Below are positions 24,004 to 27,657 of a stretch of 27,657 nt of DNA, one piece after another. The notes below the pieces were generated by a model, which saw nothing but the letters and a program-made list of their open reading frames with translations, was not told the origin of the DNA and did not search any database. The first letter of the stretch is position 1. Each line of letters starts with the position of its first letter. The DNA is from a virus. The stretch is taken from the IMG/VR virus record IMGVR_UViG_3300042889_001274, positions 1-27,657 of that record; one strand, written 5' to 3'. Both the position numbers and the translations under genes were made by a program.

Positions 24004-25947
24004 TTACTTGGCCGCGCCGTAGCTCTCGGCAATGTCCCCCTCGCTCCACAGCACAATCCCCGGTAACCAGCTGGGCGGACTGCGCATGATGCGGTTCACC
24101 TGCTGCAGGTGGGCTGTGGCTTTGGCTTCTGGCACCACGTACACCAGCTCATCGTGCACGGTCAGCGCTGGGCTGTAGCCGGTGGCTTGTCGAATCGACA
24201 GGGCCTGCTCAGCGATGACGTCGCGGGCGATGGCTTGCACCACGTTCTCATCCATGAGACCTGAGTACACCTTGGACTCTGTGCGGCCACTGCCATAGCG
24301 GTACTGCTGTTTGCCGCGATCGTCGATGGTGCTGCGCAGCTCCGGGTAGTAGAGGAAGCGGCCCGACGGTAGCCGGACTTTGTCCGGCCCAGCGTGTAGC
24401 AGCGCGCGTTTGTCGGGGCTGAACGCCACGCCCTGGTGCATAGACTTGATCATCTGTTGGCAGCTGCGCCAGCCGTCGACGATCTCGTGGTACTTGACGC
24501 GCCAGGTGGTGGTGACGCGCATGGCCTCGTTGCTGTCGAGGTCGATGCCGCCCATGAGCTTGGCGACTTTCTGGAACGTGGTGGCCCCGGCCCCGAAGCC
24601 CAGGCCCAACTGCGCGACTTTGGCCAACTGGCGCTGGTCCTTGCTGACCTGGTCCCGTGTGATACCAAACAGATCGGCTGCGAATTCTTTGTACAGGTCG
24701 GCCTCGGGGTCCGCCGCGTACAGCTGCCGGGTGCTGGGCACGTCCCACAGGTAGTGGTTTACCCGTAGTTCGATGCCGGACAAGTCAGAGACCACGATCA
24801 GGTGCCCCGGTGGGGCGACCAGCGACTGGCGCAGGGCATTGCTGAGCTTGGGGATGATGCTGCCGTCTTTGTTGCGCGGGATGCGCGGCAGGTTCTGCGG
24901 GTTCCAAATCCGTCCACTCCAGCGCCCGGTTGTGGCCCCGTGGTAGGCGAGGGGTACGGGCATGCGCCCGCCCATCATCTTGGCGCAAACACTCATCCGG
25001 TGCAGTCGTGTTTCCAATAACGTGGACTTCACACCCAGCCTAGTGGAGGTGATGAGTTGCACGCGCTCGTCTTCATGCTCAAGCAGCGCAGTAAATTCCT
25101 CGTCAGTCTTGGCCAGGGCCAGGGCTTCTTTGCCGGTGGTCTTGCTGATCTTGGTCGGAGGCTCAACCCCAAAGCTGCGTAGGGCTTGGGCGAATGCGTT
25201 GGCGCTGGCCAGGGTGGCACGGACTTCCTCGGCGTCCAGCACACCCAGCACGTCAGTCAACGCCTCCAGCTGCTGCTGCTTGGTCGCCTCGACTTGCACC
25301 AGGGTGTCGTCCAGCAGGTCGGTGTCGCAGTGCAGCTGGGGGTAGCAGATCATCCGGGCGGTCATGTCACTGAGCAGCAGCTCCCGCTTCATGGCTTGGC
25401 TGCTGTCCACGATCTGGCGCAGGTCCTCCAAGTCCGCAACATCCGGGGCGCGCAGCAGCTTAAACAGCTCGCTGGTGTTGTCGGTGTCGGTCTTGTTGTA
25501 GGTGTGCATCTGGTCAACCTCATCGGCGCTGAACTCGCTGAGGCGCCGGCCCTTGGTGTTGAGCAGCACGGTGTTGTCTTTGACGGGCAGGTTGTAGTGC
25601 GAGGACAACTTCTTCAGGCTGCCGCCCACCTGTGACTGGTGCCGCGCTTTGGACAGGGCCAGGGTGTCAACGAACAGGGCCGGGTGGACGTCGTAGGTCC
25701 AGACCAGCAGCGGGAAGTCGAACTCGTTGCCGTTGTGGGCGACGCAGGCCTTGTCGCTCCAGTCGATGCTGCGCAGGTAGGGGGCGACGTCCTCGCCGAA
25801 GTACACCTCGGTGGCAGCGCTGCCGATCTTGGCCGCCACGCTGATGACCTCGAACTCGGGCGACTGGATGTACTCGATGAAACTGATCTTGCTCAAGCTG
25901 AACTCAGTCGTCCAGAATGTTTCAAAGTCGATGGTGATGGGGGTCAT
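24004..25947 (-). CDS. polA: Family A DNA polymerase with 3'-5' exonuclease domain
   Basis: This 647-aa replicative polymerase has exonuclease motifs Asp7/Glu9 (IDFETFW), Asp77 (AHNGNEFDF) and Tyr150..Asp154 (YNKTDTD). Polymerase motif A is VVSDLSGIELRV with Asp388; motif B is RQLAKVAQLGLGFGAG; motif C is TVHDELVY with His598, Asp599 and Glu600. The length fits phage PolA enzymes lacking the 5'-nuclease domain. Motif A has Leu-Ser-Gly where bacterial Pol I has Tyr-Ser-Gln, and motif B has Phe where Pol I has Tyr; both suggest a distinct phage subfamily. Its ATG overlaps the upstream stop as ATGA, and a perfect operator-like palindrome lies 37 bases upstream. Confidence 0.96.
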   Translation of the reverse strand: MTPITIDFETFWTTEFSLSKISFIEYIQSPEFEVISVAAKIGSAATEVYFGEDVAPYLRSIDWSDKACVAHNGNEFDFPLLVWTYDVHPALFVDTLALSKARHQSQVGGSLKKLSSHYNLPVKDNTVLLNTKGRRLSEFSADEVDQMHTYNKTDTDNTSELFKLLRAPDVADLEDLRQIVDSSQAMKRELLLSDMTARMICYPQLHCDTDLLDDTLVQVEATKQQQLEALTDVLGVLDAEEVRATLASANAFAQALRSFGVEPPTKISKTTGKEALALAKTDEEFTALLEHEDERVQLITSTRLGVKSTLLETRLHRMSVCAKMMGGRMPVPLAYHGATTGRWSGRIWNPQNLPRIPRNKDGSIIPKLSNALRQSLVAPPGHLIVVSDLSGIELRVNHYLWDVPSTRQLYAADPEADLYKEFAADLFGITRDQVSKDQRQLAKVAQLGLGFGAGATTFQKVAKLMGGIDLDSNEAMRVTTTWRVKYHEIVDGWRSCQQMIKSMHQGVAFSPDKRALLHAGPDKVRLPSGRFLYYPELRSTIDDRGKQQYRYGSGRTESKVYSGLMDENVVQAIARDVIAEQALSIRQATGYSPALTVHDELVYVVPEAKATAHLQQVNRIMRSPPSWLPGIVLWSEGDIAESYGAAK

Positions 25948-26162
25948 TTCCAGTCGTCCGTGTTTGTTGTGTTGGTTGTGTACTGCTTACGAGTAAGCGC
26001 CATGGCATCGCGCAAATCTTTGCGGTATTGGTCCAGCGCCTGCTCTTGCAGCAGCAGCCGGGTGTTGGCCTCCAGGGCGAACTTGGCAAGGGTATCAAGG
26101 GCCCAGCTTGCGAATGGGTTGTGTGCCGGGTTGTTGGGCGGGGTCGGGGGTAGCGAGTCCAT
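25944..26162 (-). CDS. Small helical protein upstream of polA, unknown function
   Basis: This 72-aa protein begins MDSLPPTPPNNPAHNPFASW; the ATG at 26162 has AAGGA five bases upstream. After a Pro/Asn-rich start it forms one amphipathic helix (ALDTLAKFALEANTRLLLQEQALDQYRKDLRDAM). It ends in an ATGA overlap with polA, so its translation is coupled to the polymerase. Codons near its end contain the perfect palindrome at 25985-25998. I recognise no family; a helical adaptor or regulator is possible. Confidence 0.65.
   Translation of the reverse strand: MDSLPPTPPNNPAHNPFASWALDTLAKFALEANTRLLLQEQALDQYRKDLRDAMALTRKQYTTNTTNTDDWK
25985..25998. promoter_or_regulatory. Perfect palindromic operator-like site upstream of polA, 12/12
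   Basis: GCTTAC-GA-GTAAGC is the only perfect copy of the dispersed palindrome in the window. It lies within the last codons of the small gene preceding polA, 37 bases before the polA start. Being inside coding sequence, it argues for selection on the DNA site as well as on the protein. Confidence 0.6.
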
Positions 26163-26298
26163 GGGGTTCCTTGGCGTTGTCAATTTGTTCGCGCAGCCAC
26201 TGCGGGCCGCCCAGCAGTAAGAGCTTGATCCGCTGTGTTTGGGTGATGCGGATCGAGTAGGGTGCAACCCAGGGTTCAGAGGTTCGGCGGGCGCTCAT
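26095..26298 (-). CDS. Small phage protein, unknown function
   Basis: This 67-aa protein begins MSARRTSEPWVAPYSIRITQ; GGAG lies about ten bases before the ATG at 26298. The centre TQRIKLLLLGGPQWLREQID is a helix followed by a Pro/Gln-rich end. It overlaps the preceding gene by 23 bases and the following gene by 68 bases in another frame, which is long for this region, so its extent is less certain. The charged helix resembles short phage proteins of unknown role. Confidence 0.5.
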   Translation of the reverse strand: MSARRTSEPWVAPYSIRITQTQRIKLLLLGGPQWLREQIDNAKEPHGLATPDPAQQPGTQPIRKLGP

Positions 26299-26494
26299 TG
26301 AGTGCTGTCTCCTTGTCTTTGTCGCGTTTGGGCAGCGGCGCCCAGCCCAGTAGAAACGGGTCGTCTTTCCACACACCAAGGATGCAGATACCGCCGCGGG
26401 TCAGCAGCAGCACCTTGGCGCCTCCCAAGGGTGCGGGATCACCCATTCTAGGATACAGGTAAGCACTACCGCCGGCCACATACTTCTCGTTCAA
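26276..26494 (-). CDS. Small phage protein with TTG start, unknown function
   Basis: This 72-aa protein reads NEKYVAGGSAYLYPRMGDPA, then PLGGAKVLLLTRGGICILGV and a charged end (PKRDKDKETALNERPPNL). The central beta-rich part with KVLLL and ICILGVW looks like a small beta-barrel or KOW-like fold, but this is a guess. I place the start at TTG 26494 because it overlaps the stop of the 31-aa gene as TTGA and has GAGGA about ten bases upstream; no in-frame ATG fits better. No family is recognised. Confidence 0.6.
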   Translation of the reverse strand: MNEKYVAGGSAYLYPRMGDPAPLGGAKVLLLTRGGICILGVWKDDPFLLGWAPLPKRDKDKETALNERPPNL

Positions 26495-26586
26495 AATGGG
26501 GCGTCCTCATGATTTGAAGGATTAAACGGCATGGGCGGTACGGGCTTATTCGGCGGCAGTTCAGTGGGGAATGGCCAGTTATCCAT
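26491..26586 (-). CDS. 31-aa proline-rich mini-protein
   Basis: This very short frame begins MDNWPFPTELPPNKPVPPMP and ends HEDAPF. AAGGAG lies five bases before its ATG (26586), a better ribosome site than most neighbours. It overlaps the preceding stop (ATGGATAA, eight bases) and the next start (TTGA), so it fits exactly into the coupled chain. It is Pro- and Asn-rich with no fold expected; it may act as a peptide or only transmit translation to the TTG-started gene. Confidence 0.55.
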   Translation of the reverse strand: MDNWPFPTELPPNKPVPPMPFNPSNHEDAPF

Positions 26587-27166
26587 TGCGCTCCTTTAGT
26601 TTGGCTTGTATGCGCTGAAACGCAAGCAGGTAATTCCCACGTTCTGCAAGCTCACAGGCTTCCAAAAACTCCTCCTCCGTCAGCCCCTGCCACGGGCGCT
26701 GTGCTGCGGGTGGGGTGACATAGCCAAACAGTTTAGCGAACTCATTCACCATATATGTCCCCCGCGACCCATCATCAAACGCAATGTCTGGCGACCCACC
26801 AGCGGTCAAAGACGCAACTGTCCCAAAACTTTCGTCTTCAAGGCAGATAACCCTGTCACCCACTTTTGGCATACGCATCTGCTCCTGCTCTGGCTGTGCC
26901 AGTGCGGTGCGGAGGGCTGACTTCAAGCTGCGAATCTCGATCTCGAATGCCTTGGCTTCGCAGTGCCGAGCACACGGCGCGGGGTGAATACCTGCGGCTT
27001 GTAAGGCTCGGCGGTCGGCTGGCTGCTCTGGCTGCTCCAGTGCGGCTTCAAGGGCTTTTTTGTTATCTGCAAAGTAGTTAGCAAAGCCTTCAAGCCCGAC
27101 AATTTCTGCCACGCCATCGGCAAACCCAGCCTCCCGCGCCATGCGGATGATGTCATCTGTAGTCAT
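26579..27166 (-). CDS. Composite phage accessory protein, unknown function
   Basis: This 195-aa protein begins MTTDDIIRMAREAGFADGVA, a start common in phage early accessory proteins, where it is joined to varying C-termini. The middle contains PKVGDRVICLEDESFGTVASL and GGSPDIAFDDGSRGTYMVNEF, a possible small beta-barrel domain. The end has WQGLTEEEFLEACELAERGN, another modular segment often seen in phage small proteins. Two EQPEQ-type linkers separate the parts. The modular build suggests shuffling; the function is unknown. It starts with an ATGA overlap with the previous gene. Confidence 0.75.
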   Translation of the reverse strand: MTTDDIIRMAREAGFADGVAEIVGLEGFANYFADNKKALEAALEQPEQPADRRALQAAGIHPAPCARHCEAKAFEIEIRSLKSALRTALAQPEQEQMRMPKVGDRVICLEDESFGTVASLTAGGSPDIAFDDGSRGTYMVNEFAKLFGYVTPPAAQRPWQGLTEEEFLEACELAERGNYLLAFQRIQAKLKERNG

Positions 27167-27345
27167 GCTTCATCCCTCTTTATGTGTCCGATCACTACCG
27201 CAATCACATCGCCTGTCTTGCCGAACGCTCGGGTTGCGTTCATCGCCAACAGCACCGCCCGGTCGAACTCTGCTTTGCCGTACTCAATCATTTGAGCTTC
27301 GGTGTAGCCGACCAGCCCGTGGCATTTAGGCAGCGGTGTTTTCAC
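27163..27345 (-). CDS. Small phage protein, unknown function (GTG start)
   Basis: This 60-aa protein starts with GTG at 27345 and reads (M)KTPLPKCHGLVGYTEAQMIE, then YGKAEFDRAVLLAMNATRAF. The 'YTEAQMIEYG.AEFDRAV' pattern recurs in short phage proteins of unknown role. The GTG overlaps the stop of the membrane mini-gene (GTGA) and its own stop overlaps the next start (ATGA), so it is tightly coupled. Confidence 0.7.
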   Translation of the reverse strand: MKTPLPKCHGLVGYTEAQMIEYGKAEFDRAVLLAMNATRAFGKTGDVIAVVIGHIKRDEA

Positions 27346-27509
27346 GTTACATACCCAACGAAGAATCCCAACGCAGCTGTCGAGCTGACGATGATCAGCA
27401 CCACGATCGAATATTCAATCCACTCGTTAATCATGTACAGGTCTTCCACGTCCGTGTCATAAACACAGTCGCACAGGCGGCCTTGCTTGCAGTTGTTGTT
27501 ACAGGGCAT
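27342..27509 (-). CDS. 55-aa cysteine-rich single-pass membrane protein
   Basis: This protein begins MPCNNNCKQGRLCDCVYDTD with four Cys in the first 15 residues (3, 7, 13, 15), then an acidic stretch. A hydrophobic segment at about 34-53 (SIVVLIIVSSTAALGFFVGY) would span the inner membrane. AAGGAG lies eight bases before the ATG at 27509. It overlaps the upstream gene's end by eleven bases and the downstream GTG by four. The Cys cluster could bind metal. It could be a small anti-host or superinfection protein; that is a guess. Confidence 0.65.
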   Translation of the reverse strand: MPCNNNCKQGRLCDCVYDTDVEDLYMINEWIEYSIVVLIIVSSTAALGFFVGYVT

Positions 27510-27657
27510 TTGTTAACTCCTTGGTCAATACCCGCAGGTGCACCAGCCGGGCGGCTTCGCGCAGCTTGCTCACGTTGGTGTGCTTCATCACTTCCAGGGC
27601 GATCGCCACGAAAGTCTCGATCTCGGCCCGCTCGTCGTCGCCCCAGCCGATCAGGCC
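27499..27657 (-). CDS. C-terminal fragment of an early phage gene, 5' part outside window
   Basis: The open frame enters from the right edge and ends at TAA (27499-27501), giving 52 codons including GWGDDERAEIETFVAIALEV and ARLVHLRVLTKELTNAL. It is helical and charged. It overlaps the membrane mini-gene by eleven bases in another frame. Too little remains for a family call. Confidence 0.55.
   Translation of the reverse strand, partial: GLIGWGDDERAEIETFVAIALEVMKHTNVSKLREAARLVHLRVLTKELTNAL

Noticed and set aside
26451-26464. GTAAGC half-site near 26459
   Set aside because: Lies in coding sequence for Ala-Tyr-Leu-Tyr with a poor second half; six-base halves are expected about a dozen times by chance.

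Overview
The window looks like part of the genome of a temperate, tailed bacteriophage with high G+C. It holds the end of a rightward late (virion) operon, a leftward integrase, a phage attachment site, and a long leftward block of DNA replication and recombination genes. The attachment site contains the 3' half of a proline tRNA (UGG anticodon loop through CCA). Its acceptor and T-arm sequence resembles that of beta-proteobacteria (Burkholderiales), so a host of that group is my best guess. Because phage genes lie on both sides of this single tRNA fragment, the sequence is in the unintegrated (attP) arrangement rather than a prophage with host flanks. Late genes to the left and early genes to the right continue beyond the window.

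Layout. Positions 1-2407 hold a truncated tail fibre or receptor-binding protein (gpJ/DUF1983-like) and a small tail assembly chaperone-like gene. The fibre tip and the chaperone N-terminus form an AT-rich patch that looks exchanged. Positions 2463-13756 hold a small unknown gene and three consecutive proteins of 417, 569 and 2684 aa. These resemble the internal/ejection protein trio of short-tailed phages. The giant one carries an L,D-transpeptidase-like domain and a zincin-like HEXXXH site. A rho-independent terminator at 13833-13863 closes this operon and overlaps the integrase 3' end. Positions 13817-15180 hold a P4-type tyrosine integrase (minus strand), two GTGACT-type direct repeats, a bidirectional terminator and the tRNA-derived attP core. 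A second group of four repeats lies inside the 3' end of the neighbouring primase gene.

Positions 15186-27657 are all minus strand. In order of transcription they hold a string of small, translationally coupled genes (27657-25944), family A DNA polymerase, a conserved unknown gene, a Cas4/RecB-like nuclease, two small genes, a VRR-NUC nuclease, an HNH-like protein and an SNF2-type helicase. A clear promoter then precedes an AlpA-like HTH gene, a conserved unknown gene, a candidate ssDNA-binding protein with a zinc-ribbon-like Cys set and an acidic tail, and a PrimPol-helicase. Together these supply priming, unwinding, polymerisation, ssDNA coating and end processing.

The least explained signal is a dispersed palindrome, GCTTAC-NN-GTAAGC. 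Four copies match at 11 or 12 of 12 positions and weaker ones sit near other gene starts, so they look like binding sites for an unidentified dimeric regulator. No repressor gene, lysis cassette, terminase, portal or capsid gene is visible in the window.
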